DNA of 64,000 bases from Candidatus Levyibacteriota bacterium (lineage in GTDB: Bacteria > Patescibacteria > Microgenomatia > Levybacterales > UBA12049), in NCBI GenBank assembly GCA_016182425.1, contig JACPGP010000030.1, forward strand, positions 1-64,000, read 5' to 3'. The notes below the pieces were generated by a model. That model worked only from the letters and a program-made list of their open reading frames with translations. It did no database searches and was not told the DNA's origin. Shown here one piece after another: positions 56,447-64,000 of this stretch. The position numbers were made by a program, and so were the translations under genes. The stretch's first letter is position 1. Every line of letters begins with the position of its first letter.

Positions 56447-57697
56447 ATGCCAACACAAAATCAAGACCTCATTACTCTTGAGAAAAAGCTGATTGAAAAA
56501 GAAGAAAGGCTTGAACAAGAAAAAGAGGAAATTGTAAAACTAAAAGATAAATATATTAAAAAACTTGAGGAAATTTCCAGTTTTACAACAGAGGAGGTAA
56601 AAAGGGAACTTTTTCTGGAAGTCGAAAAAAAAGAGAGTCAAACAATTGCCCGAATCATCAAAGAGCGCGAGGAAGAAGCAAAACGGGAATCCGATCGGAA
56701 AGCGCAATCAATTCTGGTAGATAGCCTTCGTCATGGCGCGCTTGATTACATTGCCGAGTACACGGTTTCCACAATAAAAGTTGAAGACGAAGACGTAAAA
56801 GGTAGAATTATTGGCAAAGAAGGCCGCAACATTAGAGCGTTTGAGCAAGCAACGGGAGTAGATGTTAATTTAGACGAGGAGGGGGTTATTCGGCTTTCTT
56901 CCTTTGATCAGATTCGCCGCGAAATAGCACGGCGAGCTCTGGAAAAACTGGTTAAAGATGCTCGAATACAGCCATTTCGTATTGAAGAAGTGGTCGCACA
57001 AACAAAGAAAGAGGTTGAGAGGATTATGCTGGAGGAGGGAGAACGATTAGCGCACGAAGCTGGTGTTTACAATATTCCTGTCGAGCTCCTCGCTATTTTA
57101 GGCAGATTCAGATTCCGAACTTCATATGGACAAAACTTGGTTGTGCACACACTTGAGGAAACAAAAATTGGCGTTCACATAGCCTTAGAAATTGGCGCTG
57201 ATTCCAATATTGTTCGTCTTGGATGTTTATTTCATGACATTGGGAAAGTAGTAGAAGGAGAAGGAAGCCATGTAAAACTTGGCGTCGAACTCTTAAAACG
57301 TTTTAATATACCAGATCAGGTTGTTAATTGTGTCGCGGAACACCATGAAGATAAGCCTTTTTCATCAATTGAATCAATCATAGTGCACATTGCGGATGCA
57401 ATCTCTGGTGCGCGGCCAGGGGCTAGGTATGAAGACTATGAGGATTATGTAAAGAGGCTCTCCGAAATGGAAACAATCGCCAAGAGATACGAAGGGGTCG
57501 AAGACGCGTACGCTTTCGAAGCAGGAAGAGAACTGCGGGTTATTATAAGTCCTGAAAAGCTTGATGATGCTCAAACAGTAATTGTTGCTAATAAAATTCG
57601 CGAGGAGGTAAGCAAAGCCTTGGCAGTTCCAGGTGAAGTAAAAGTAACAGCCATTCGTGAATTCCGCGCAATATCCCCAGAAAGCCAAGCAGCATAA
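56447..57697 (+). CDS. rny: Ribonuclease Y without membrane anchor
   Basis: RNase Y is the main mRNA endonuclease of many bacteria, with a coiled coil, a KH domain and an HD domain. The 416-residue protein has the coiled coil (about 5-95), the KH loop GRIIGKEGRNIRAFEQATG (121-139) and the HD signature FHDIGKV. The N-terminal membrane helix of typical RNase Y (about 520 aa) is absent; the in-frame upstream sequence has a stop and no hydrophobic stretch. It would therefore be soluble. With PNPase and RNase J it completes a decay set. Confidence 0.94.
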   Translation: MPTQNQDLITLEKKLIEKEERLEQEKEEIVKLKDKYIKKLEEISSFTTEEVKRELFLEVEKKESQTIARIIKEREEEAKRESDRKAQSILVDSLRHGALDYIAEYTVSTIKVEDEDVKGRIIGKEGRNIRAFEQATGVDVNLDEEGVIRLSSFDQIRREIARRALEKLVKDARIQPFRIEEVVAQTKKEVERIMLEEGERLAHEAGVYNIPVELLAILGRFRFRTSYGQNLVVHTLEETKIGVHIALEIGADSNIVRLGCLFHDIGKVVEGEGSHVKLGVELLKRFNIPDQVVNCVAEHHEDKPFSSIESIIVHIADAISGARPGARYEDYEDYVKRLSEMETIAKRYEGVEDAYAFEAGRELRVIISPEKLDDAQTVIVANKIREEVSKALAVPGEVKVTAIREFRAISPESQAA

Positions 57698-57721
57698 CTA
57701 ATTTTTTTACATTTTCCTATC

Positions 57722-57751
57722 TTGACAAACTTTGTGTTTTCATTGTATTGT
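57722..57751 (+). promoter_or_regulatory. Promoter of the HU gene
   Basis: A perfect TTGACA (57722-57727), an 18-bp spacer and TATTGT (57746-57751) predict a 45-nt leader containing GGGAGGGGG (57785-57793) before a TTG start. Confidence 0.6.
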
Positions 57752-57802
57752 TGAGCTGTTTAAATAATGAATATTTTTCTGCCCGGGAGGGGGTGAACTG
57801 CA

Positions 57803-58075
57803 TTGACAAAAAAAGACCTCATAGAACTAGTTGCTAAAAAAGCAAACCTTACCAATAAAGCGGCAAGAGATGCTACAGGGTCGTTTCTAAATGCGATTCG
57901 TGACTCACTGAAGCGTGGAGAAAAAGTTGTTATTACTGGTTTTGGAACTTTTTCGGTTAGAAACCGGGCAACACGGCCAGGCCGTAATCCAAAAACAGGG
58001 GAGAGAATAACAATTCAGGCTCGAAAAGCTCCTGGATTTACACCTGGAAAGACCTTAAAGAAGGTGGTTAGATAG
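57803..58075 (+). CDS. hup: DNA-binding protein HU
   Basis: HU bends and compacts DNA. The 90-residue protein is full length: MTKKDLIELVAKKANLTNKAAR, GEKVVITGFGTFSVRNRATRPGRNPKTGE and KAPGFTPGKTLKKVV. The start is TTG at 57803, supported by the strong site GGGAGGGGG ending about 9 nt upstream and by the family N terminus. It is monocistronic, with an inverted repeat downstream. Confidence 0.95.
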   Translation: MTKKDLIELVAKKANLTNKAARDATGSFLNAIRDSLKRGEKVVITGFGTFSVRNRATRPGRNPKTGERITIQARKAPGFTPGKTLKKVVR

Positions 58076-58090
58076 TGCTTTCTTTTATAG

Positions 58091-58123
58091 AAAAGAAGTT
58101 TCTCTTTGCTGAGGGCTTCTTTT
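58091..58123 (+). terminator. Possible terminator after HU
   Basis: AAAAGAAG (58091-58098) and CTTCTTTT (58116-58123) form a perfect 8-bp stem with a 17-nt loop. The T residues are in the stem and no separate T-run follows, so termination is uncertain. It abuts the next promoter. Confidence 0.4.
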
Positions 58124-58131
58124 GCTATAAT
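58123..58131 (+). promoter_or_regulatory. Extended -10 promoter of the ABC exporter operon
   Basis: TGC-TATAAT (58123-58131) ends 8 nt before the ATG at 58140. No clear -35. Confidence 0.6.
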
Positions 58132-58139
58132 CAGCAGAA

Positions 58140-59117
58140 ATGATAATTTCTATTTCTCATTTATCCAAACATTACACTATCTATAAAAAAAATCCGGGAT
58201 TCTTGGGCACAATCCAATCTTTTCTTACCCGAAAATACGAGAAGGTAAAAGCCGTTGAGGATATATCGTTTAGCATTAATGAAGGGGAGCTGGTTGGGTT
58301 TATTGGGCCAAACGGCGCGGGCAAGACCACAACATTAAAATGTTTATCTGGACTTTTATATCCGACGCAAGGTAAAGCTTCAGTTTTAGGTTACGATCCA
58401 TATCAACGAAAGAGTCTGTTTCTCAAACAGATTTCATTAGTGATGGGCCAGAAAAATCAATTATGGTGGGATTTGCCGGTGATAGAAAGCGTAGCGCTTA
58501 ATAAAGAAATCTATGGCGTGTCGGAGGGAGACTACAGTAAAACATTGTTAGAATTAACAGAGCTTTTAGAAATTGGCAATCTGCTTAACGTGCAAGCCAA
58601 AAAATTATCACTGGGCCAGCGGATGAAATGCGAGCTCATGTCTGCCCTAATTCATAAGCCAAAAGTTCTTTTTTTGGATGAACCAACCATCGGACTTGAT
58701 GTTTTGATGCAAAAAAAACTTCGGGAATTTATTAAAGAATACAACAAACGCTACAACGCGACAATTATGTTAACCAGCCACTACATGAGAGATGTTCAGG
58801 CTCTATGCAAACGGGTGATTATTATTAATCATGGAAGACTGCTTTATGACGGACAGCTTTTAGAACTGATTAAAAAACATGCCCCTTATAAACTTATCAA
58901 AGTTATTTTTAAGGAGTTGGTTGACCCCAAAAAAGTAGAAAATTTGGGGCAAATAATGCGTTTTGTTTATCCCGAACTCGTGCTGCGGGTTCCACACAGC
59001 AAGATGGGTAAAATTGTGACAAAGGTTTTAGAAGAATTTCCCGTCGAAGACCTTACCATAGAGGATCCGGATATAGAGTATGTTATCCGCGAAGTATTTT
59101 CTAAAAACATAAAATGA
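58140..59117 (+). CDS. ABC-2 type exporter ATP-binding protein
   Basis: The 325-residue protein powers an exporter in the inner membrane. It has Walker A GPNGAGKTT, a Q-loop region (MGQKNQLWWDLP), signature KLSLGQRMKCEL and Walker B VLFLDEPTIGLD. The N-terminal 25 residues and the RKYEKVKAVEDISFSI segment are typical of the COG4586 group of ABC-2 ATPases that pair with two permeases. It is the first gene of a three-gene operon; the next permease starts in its stop (ATGA). The exported substrate is unknown. Confidence 0.9.
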   Translation: MIISISHLSKHYTIYKKNPGFLGTIQSFLTRKYEKVKAVEDISFSINEGELVGFIGPNGAGKTTTLKCLSGLLYPTQGKASVLGYDPYQRKSLFLKQISLVMGQKNQLWWDLPVIESVALNKEIYGVSEGDYSKTLLELTELLEIGNLLNVQAKKLSLGQRMKCELMSALIHKPKVLFLDEPTIGLDVLMQKKLREFIKEYNKRYNATIMLTSHYMRDVQALCKRVIIINHGRLLYDGQLLELIKKHAPYKLIKVIFKELVDPKKVENLGQIMRFVYPELVLRVPHSKMGKIVTKVLEEFPVEDLTIEDPDIEYVIREVFSKNIK

Positions 59118-59908
59118 GCAAATATTCTTCAATCATTATAAATACATGGAATGAAATACTAACATATAGGTTAAGCTTTGTGATGTGGAGGTTGCGTACT
59201 ATTTTCCAGCTTTTGACCATATATTTTTTATGGCATTCTCTTATTCCTAAAAGTCAAACACTTTTTGGATACTCGCAATCGGTAATGCTTACCTACATTG
59301 TTGGCACAGCTGTTCTTTCCGCAATTGTTTTTTCGACTCGAACACATGAGATAGGAGAAAACATTAACAGTGGAAATTTATCCTCTTTTTTGACAAAGCC
59401 TATTAGCTATTTTGGCTACTGGTTTTGCCGAGATATAGGAGATAAATTGATGAATATCTCGTTTTCGATAATAGAGCTTTTTATACTGTTTTTTATTTTG
59501 CGCCCGTCCTTGTTTATTCAGACAAATATAGAATACCTGTTGTTTTTTCTTATAGCCATTGTTTTTGGCGTCCTGTTGTATTTTTTAATAGGCGCAATGC
59601 TTGGTATGATAGGTTTTTGGAGCCCCGAAGTATGGGCGCCTCGATTTATTTTTTTTATCTTAGTACAATTTTTTTCAGGGGCTCTTTTTCCTCTTGATAT
59701 ATTCCCCAAACCGATATTTGCCCTGTTTCAATTTTTGCCGTTTCCGTATCTGTTGTTTTTCCCTCTAAAAATATACCTTGGACAAATATCTTTTGCAGAA
59801 ATAGCGCAAGGTTTGACAGTAACAATGGTGTGGATTTTTGTCCTTTGGCATGGCGTGGCTTTGGTTTGGCAAAAAGGTCTTAGAATGTATACTGCGTATG
59901 GGAATTAA
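59114..59908 (+). CDS. ABC-2 type exporter permease 1
   Basis: A 264-residue integral membrane protein with about six hydrophobic segments and few charges, as in ABC-2 permeases of the COG4587/COG3694 type. Segments near 19-45, 53-75, 115-135, 140-165, 175-195 and 225-250 look membrane-embedded. It overlaps the ATPase gene by 4 nt and the second permease by 11 nt, so the three form one transporter (ATPase dimer plus two different permeases). Confidence 0.87.
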   Translation: MSKYSSIIINTWNEILTYRLSFVMWRLRTIFQLLTIYFLWHSLIPKSQTLFGYSQSVMLTYIVGTAVLSAIVFSTRTHEIGENINSGNLSSFLTKPISYFGYWFCRDIGDKLMNISFSIIELFILFFILRPSLFIQTNIEYLLFFLIAIVFGVLLYFLIGAMLGMIGFWSPEVWAPRFIFFILVQFFSGALFPLDIFPKPIFALFQFLPFPYLLFFPLKIYLGQISFAEIAQGLTVTMVWIFVLWHGVALVWQKGLRMYTAYGN

Positions 59909-60686
59909 AAAATATTTTATGCTTTGGTGGCTTTTTACCCGTATAACCACACAAGTGGCGTTACAGTCTAGGTTTGGGACTGTTATTTTTCTTGTTGGTA
60001 AGTTGCTTAGATTTACGTTTTTTCTTCTTTTTCTTGTTCTTTTAGTATCAAAAACAAAAAGTATTGCCAGTTATTCTTTTTGGCAAGTAATATTTTTCTT
60101 TGCCACATTTAACCTTCTTGATAGCATCCCTCAATTTCTTTGGCGGGAAGTCTATCGATTTAGAAACTATATTATGCGGGGGTTCTTTGACTATATTATT
60201 ACCAAACCCATCTCGCCTCTTTTTCGCTGTCTGTTTGGAGGAAGCGATATTTTGGATCTTTTTATTCTTCTTATTTCTGTGGTTTTTGCAATCTACTCAG
60301 CAGGGCAGCTAAGTGTGGTAACTTTCACTGGAGTAATCGTCTATATGCTGCTTATTATTAATGCGCTTCTTATTTCATTGGCATTTCATATTTTTGTTCT
60401 TTCAGTCGGCGTGGTTACTACAGAGGTCGATAATTCCATTATGCTGTATCGCGATTTAACTCAAATGGGCAGAGTGCCTATCGATGTGTATCAAGAGCCC
60501 TTAAGAGGACTTTTGACATTTGTAATTCCGGTGGGGATGATGATGACGTTTCCAGCCAAAGCATTGATGGGGATTTTATCTTTGGAAAACATGCTTTATG
60601 CTGTTTTGTTTTCAATCACTCTTCTTTTTTTGAGTCTTTATTTTTGGCAGTTTTCTCTTAAGAAATATGCCAGCGTTAGTAGTTGA
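59898..60686 (+). CDS. ABC-2 type exporter permease 2
   Basis: A 262-residue membrane protein with six predicted helices, related to permease 1's partner family (COG3694-like). The ATG at 59898, within the end of permease 1 (11-nt overlap), is preferred over an in-frame start at 59838. A conserved-looking cytoplasmic loop reads FRNYIMRGFFDYIITKPISPL, matching the FxxTKPIS pattern of permease 1 (SFLTKPISYF). Confidence 0.85.
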   Translation: MGIKKYFMLWWLFTRITTQVALQSRFGTVIFLVGKLLRFTFFLLFLVLLVSKTKSIASYSFWQVIFFFATFNLLDSIPQFLWREVYRFRNYIMRGFFDYIITKPISPLFRCLFGGSDILDLFILLISVVFAIYSAGQLSVVTFTGVIVYMLLIINALLISLAFHIFVLSVGVVTTEVDNSIMLYRDLTQMGRVPIDVYQEPLRGLLTFVIPVGMMMTFPAKALMGILSLENMLYAVLFSITLLFLSLYFWQFSLKKYASVSS

Positions 60687-60691
60687 AGAGG

Positions 60692-60700
60692 TGGTATAAT
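60692..60700 (+). promoter_or_regulatory. Extended -10 promoter of the AI-2E family gene
   Basis: TGG-TATAAT (60692-60700) ends 12 nt before the ATG at 60713. It decides the start: an in-frame TTG at 60683 would lie upstream of the promoter. Confidence 0.6.
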
Positions 60701-60712
60701 AGAGAAACATTT

Positions 60713-61765
60713 ATGACAATACGGCTTCGCACCGCGTTTTTTATAGTCATTGGTATTTTGCTATTGTGGTTTTTCTATCTTGAGCGAGCAATTCTTACAC
60801 CGTTTATTCTAGCTGGCATTTTTGCTTATGTCTTTAATCCTATTGTTAATTTATTGTTTCATAAGATAAGGCTTCCCAGATTGCTTTCTGTGATTATTAT
60901 CTATGTGGTAATTATTGGTGTCATGATAAATCTTGGTGCAATTCTAAGCGGAAGAATAATTGAGGAGTCATCTCAGTTATCGCGCTATATCCGCGAAATC
61001 ACAGAAACCACAAAAGAGCAGATCCATAGTCTTCCAGATTGGGCACGGCCAACAGTTGAAGAAGCGCTTTTGTCGCTTGAAAAATCAAAACTTTTTTCTC
61101 CAGAGTATCTCTTTTCTCTTTTTCCGCAAGCTTTGTCTCGAATTGTAAGCTTTATTCTCTTTCTTTTCTCCGGCTTTTTTTTCTTAAAAGAGGGGAAAAA
61201 TATATTTGATAAAGCGCTTACCTTTGTACCCAATGATTATAAAATTGAAGTGGAGATTCTTATACGCCGGATAAATGCAGTACTCAATGGATATTTGCGC
61301 GGACAGCTTTTTATGGTGTTTCTGGTGTCGCTTGTTTTGTTTACCGCTTTATCAATTTTAGGAGTGAGATTCGCGCTTATTTTGGCAATTTTCTCCGGAG
61401 TGGCCGAGATAGTACCTATTGTTGGACCAATTGTGGCAACATCTGTTGCCGCAATAACGGTGTTCTTTAGTGGTACAGCTCATTTTTCTTTAACGCCAAT
61501 ACAGGGGACAGTGGCCGTTATAATTGTCTACACCGTGGCAAGGCAACTGCAGGATTACTTTGTGATTCCCTATGTCATGGGAAAAATAACAAAGCTTCAT
61601 CCGCTGGTGATTTTATTTTCGGTGATTGCCGGAGAGCACCTAATGGGGGTTTTAGGACTTATTCTTGGTGTGCCAATTGCCGCGACTATTAGAATTTTGT
61701 TGGAATACTCTTTAGATAAAGTAAACCAGCATAGTGTTCGGGCGTTGCCTCGCGGTAGTAAATAA
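60713..61765 (+). CDS. AI-2E family permease
   Basis: A 350-residue polytopic membrane protein of the AI-2 exporter (TqsA/YdiK/PerM) family, with about seven membrane segments. The diagnostic C-terminal half reads GVAEIVPIVGPIVATSVAAI, then RQLQDYFVIPYVMGKITKLHPLVIL (split) and GVLGLILGVPIAATIRILLEY. Members export autoinducer-2, act as Na+/H+ antiporters or have unknown roles; the substrate here cannot be told. It ends just before the rnpB promoter. Confidence 0.9.
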   Translation: MTIRLRTAFFIVIGILLLWFFYLERAILTPFILAGIFAYVFNPIVNLLFHKIRLPRLLSVIIIYVVIIGVMINLGAILSGRIIEESSQLSRYIREITETTKEQIHSLPDWARPTVEEALLSLEKSKLFSPEYLFSLFPQALSRIVSFILFLFSGFFFLKEGKNIFDKALTFVPNDYKIEVEILIRRINAVLNGYLRGQLFMVFLVSLVLFTALSILGVRFALILAIFSGVAEIVPIVGPIVATSVAAITVFFSGTAHFSLTPIQGTVAVIIVYTVARQLQDYFVIPYVMGKITKLHPLVILFSVIAGEHLMGVLGLILGVPIAATIRILLEYSLDKVNQHSVRALPRGSK

Positions 61766-61774
61766 TGATATAAT
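61745..61774 (+). promoter_or_regulatory. Promoter of rnpB
   Basis: TTGCCT (61745-61750), an 18-bp spacer and extended -10 TGA-TATAAT (61766-61774) predict a start near 61781, matching the P1 helix of the RNA. Confidence 0.7.
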
Positions 61775-61780
61775 ACGTCT

Positions 61781-62111
61781 TGCTTTAGGAAGAAGAGCCG
61801 CTACCCGCCAACAGCTGAGCAGTTGCGGGCGGGAGGAAAGTCCAGACAGGTGTAGGGTCGGGGATGGAGCGCAAGCTCCAGCTAGAAATAGCCGGTTTCC
61901 AAGTTTTTATCTCACTAAACGAAACTTGGAACAGGTTCTGAATTAACAGGACTTGAGAGCAACAGAGACGAGTGGGAGTGAAACGGGCAATCCTACCTGC
62001 TGCAACCTCCGAGAGCGTGCGTTAATACCTGCCTTACGGGAGCACCAAAGTATGAGGGCATAGATAGATTGCGGTTACAAACAGAATCTGGCTTACTCTC
62101 TCCCTAGAGCA
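61781..62111 (+). ncRNA. rnpB: RNase P RNA
   Basis: The RNA catalyses 5' maturation of tRNAs. The hallmark motifs are present: GAGGAAAGTCC near 61834 and ACAGAATCTGGCTTAC near 62081, which form the conserved core with the P4 helix. The ends GCTTTAGG (61782-61789) and CCTAGAGC (62103-62110) pair as P1 (one wobble), which sets the boundaries. Length is about 330 nt, slightly short for type A. It is convergent with the helicase gene, whose stop lies only 2 nt after P1. Confidence 0.93.
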
Positions 62112-62113
62112 TT

Positions 62114-64000
62114 TTAGGTAGTATTGCAGAGCATTTTGTATTCGCAGTTAAGACACAGAATATTTTTGCTGCAAGAAAAATCACTTTTTTCAATTTCTTC
62201 AATTTTTTCCAGTAATTTATCTTCCAGCGTGTCTAAGTCTGCTTTTGTAAAATGCATAGATTTTTTAATATTTCCATCCAAAAAATGAAGAGTCAGGGTA
62301 ATATCTTTTGGATCACGATTTAAGATATTATCTTTTACTCGAGTGGCGGCCAGAGCATAGATCGCTAGTTGCAGCGCGTGTGCTTTTTGCGCTTTAGGAT
62401 TGTCTTCTCCGGTTTTATAGTCAATTATCTCAATACCGTTTCCTTTTGTGTCAATGCGATCAATTTTTCCAAAAACCTTTACACCATTTTTTAACGTAAA
62501 AGAAAAAGGAAGTTCCAATTCCAGTGGTTTTATAGCGGGATGGCACTCCTTTTTATAAAAATCTTCTAACATCTTAAGGCCTTGTGCAAAGCGTTCCTGC
62601 TCGTATTTTTTGCCATCATAACCATCAGAAACCCATTCTTTTTTAAGAATTTCTTTGAACTCTTTAAGAGACGGAGCAGACGAATTCTTTACTCTTTTAT
62701 AAAAAGAATAAAGGGTGTTATGCATGGTTATACCAAAGCTCTGAACCGAAGCTGGAGGAGTTGGAATACCTAAAATCGCTTTTGCTTTATAGTGCAATGG
62801 GCAAATATCAAACATCTGGAGATTTGAAAATGTGATATAGCTTATTTTAAGCGGTTGTTTTTTTTGAACTTTTTCGCTTTTTTTTTCATACGCAGAAATA
62901 ATATCTGAAAACGAGAGTTGTTGATTATATTTTGCAGTCGCTTCTTGCTTTGCTAAGTTTGGGAGTGCTTCGTAAATAAAAGGAGAAAGTTTTTTGATCC
63001 GTTTCCCAGTGCCGTAGAAATCAGCCGCAGTAAAAAAAAGACATTCTTTTGCCCGGGTCATTCCTACATAAAAAAGCCTTCTTTCTTCTTGTTCGTGAAA
63101 ATCAATATTCTCTGGTAGCTTTTCTTTAATAACCTCTTTTGGCAATGGGATTTTTTCAGCTCTTTCTCGAGAAGGGAAACGGTCCAAGACCAGATTTATT
63201 AAAAATACCACCTTAAACTCAAGTCCTTTTGAAGAATGAACAGTTAAAATATTCACCGCATTTCTATCTCTGATGTCTATATCTGCTGCTGTGGGACTAT
63301 CTTCCATTTGAATCATTAACAACAGCCAGTCTGCAAGAGTAAAAATGTTTGCGTCACTGCGTTCTGTCTCGAATTTTTTAATTCTGTCGAAAAACTTGGC
63401 GATATTTTGGACACGCTTTTCTTCTTCGACAGACTTGGTGTGTAAAAGGGTTTGATAGAGTTTTGAGTCAACTAAAAAATAATATAAAATTTGTCCTGCG
63501 CTGTCTTTCTTGACACGCGTTAAATGATGATCAACCATTTTTCTAAATTCAAACAATTTTTTTTTAGATTCTGGTTTAATATAGGTTTGATCAGTAAAAT
63601 TAAGCGCTTCAAAAAGAGGGATATTTTTTCTTTTGGCAAAATTTATTAGGTAATTAAGATCAGTATAGGGAATATCAAAAATATCCATTGATAAAACTCT
63701 AAAAAGAGAAACCGAATCTGAGAGGTTGGTGAGAAAAATAAGATACGAAATAAGATCTTTTACCTCCTCTTGTTGAAATAAATATCCAGGGCCTAAAAAC
63801 TGATAGGGTATCTTGTGTCTTTGCAGAGCGGTTGTGATAAGTTGAGAGTGATTATTGGCTCTAACTAAAATTGCTATATCACGCAATTCATAAGATTTCT
63901 GATTAAGCTCTGTTATTTTTTTGGCAATTTCTTCCGCCTCGTCTTCTGCTCGTATTTGATGAATAATTTCTATGTCTTTCTCCGGCGCATTGGAATGACT
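62114..64000 (-). CDS. UvrD/Rep-type helicase fused to a PD-(D/E)XK nuclease (5' part cut by the window)
   Basis: The visible 628 residues are the C-terminal half of an SF1 helicase and a nuclease domain. Motif V (TVHSSKGLEFKVVFLINL) and motif VI (EERRLFYVGMTRAKE) are present. The C-terminal domain has KIDRIDTKGNGIEIIDYKTG, the PD-(D/E)XK signature, then QLAIYALA and a four-cysteine group (CSKNILC, CEYKMLC) that could hold an iron-sulphur cluster, as in AddB and Cas4. The layout resembles AddA/AdnA-like recombination nucleases. The frame is open to base 64000, so the N-terminal half with Walker A lies outside the window. Confidence 0.9.
   Translation of the reverse strand, partial: SHSNAPEKDIEIIHQIRAEDEAEEIAKKITELNQKSYELRDIAILVRANNHSQLITTALQRHKIPYQFLGPGYLFQQEEVKDLISYLIFLTNLSDSVSLFRVLSMDIFDIPYTDLNYLINFAKRKNIPLFEALNFTDQTYIKPESKKKLFEFRKMVDHHLTRVKKDSAGQILYYFLVDSKLYQTLLHTKSVEEEKRVQNIAKFFDRIKKFETERSDANIFTLADWLLLMIQMEDSPTAADIDIRDRNAVNILTVHSSKGLEFKVVFLINLVLDRFPSRERAEKIPLPKEVIKEKLPENIDFHEQEERRLFYVGMTRAKECLFFTAADFYGTGKRIKKLSPFIYEALPNLAKQEATAKYNQQLSFSDIISAYEKKSEKVQKKQPLKISYITFSNLQMFDICPLHYKAKAILGIPTPPASVQSFGITMHNTLYSFYKRVKNSSAPSLKEFKEILKKEWVSDGYDGKKYEQERFAQGLKMLEDFYKKECHPAIKPLELELPFSFTLKNGVKVFGKIDRIDTKGNGIEIIDYKTGEDNPKAQKAHALQLAIYALAATRVKDNILNRDPKDITLTLHFLDGNIKKSMHFTKADLDTLEDKLLEKIEEIEKSDFSCSKNILCLNCEYKMLCNTT

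Noticed and set aside
1..64000. CRISPR arrays, insertion sequences or prophage genes
   Set aside because: No regularly spaced repeats, transposase, integrase or phage structural cluster was seen; the baseplate-J-like gene stands alone.

Overview
The window is a gene-dense stretch of a bacterial genome whose traits point to the Patescibacteria (CPR), most likely a Microgenomates-type lineage. The evidence is as follows. Ribosomal protein L30 (rpmD) is missing between rpsE and rplO. IF-2 and AlaRS are short: IF-2 lacks its N-terminal region and AlaRS its C-terminal domain. There is an archaeal-type AMP phosphorylase and a membrane protein joining a PilM-like region to a baseplate-J-like region. 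Genes commonly overlap by 1 to 19 nt. TGA is used as a stop (rpoB, ftsK, recA-region genes), so the standard bacterial code applies and the recoded Gracilibacteria/Absconditabacteria are excluded. The lineage is an inference; no 16S rRNA gene is present.

Layout, left to right. 1-9 kb: nusA, infB, a degenerate DHH protein, rpsO, pnp, a Lon AAA+ module without a protease domain, and RNase J, a transcription/initiation/RNA-decay cluster. 9-13 kb: ftsK, a RodZ-like protein, a reverse-strand DUF5678-retropepsin pair, and DUF948/YtxH-like envelope genes. 13-20 kb (reverse strand): mltG, AMP phosphorylase, sortase, the PilM/baseplate-J-like protein and alaS. 20-21.8 kb: a small accessory island with two tiny genes, a caspase/gingipain-like protease and a JAMM-like metalloprotease. 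22-36.9 kb: rpoB-rpoC, rpsL-rpsG, an orphan Phd-type antitoxin, a cyclophilin, fusA, a frameshifted GH18-like gene, nadE-nadD and tuf-rpsJ. 37.2-38.1 kb: a second DUF5678-retropepsin pair and a tiny membrane-protein gene, inserted between rpsJ and rplC. 38.3-53.6 kb: the S10/spc/alpha ribosomal protein cluster with secY, adk, a second P-loop kinase, map, infA, rpmJ, rpoA, rplQ, rplM and rpsI. 53.6-58.1 kb: an S51-like/CysRS-tail fusion, tRNA-Pro, recA-recX, RNase Y and HU. 58.1-64 kb: an ABC exporter, an AI-2E family permease, the RNase P RNA gene and a UvrD-like helicase-nuclease running off the right edge.

Two regulatory habits recur. First, many operon-leading genes have a -10 box (usually TATAAT or TATACT, often the extended TGn form) only 6 to 15 nt before the start codon. 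This predicts leaderless or nearly leaderless mRNAs, whereas genes inside operons often carry AGGAGG-type sites. Second, several core genes (rpoB, fusA, tuf, rplC, rplQ) have a hairpin followed by a T-rich run between promoter and start codon. The rplC leader is the most elaborate: it holds an 11-codon upstream ORF, a terminator-like hairpin and a mutually exclusive alternative pairing, as expected of an attenuator.

The strongest candidates for undescribed systems are the twice-occurring DUF5678-retropepsin pair with the same 10-nt gene overlap, the rplC attenuator-like leader, the protease-less Lon between PNPase and RNase J, and the caspase-like/JAMM-like island.
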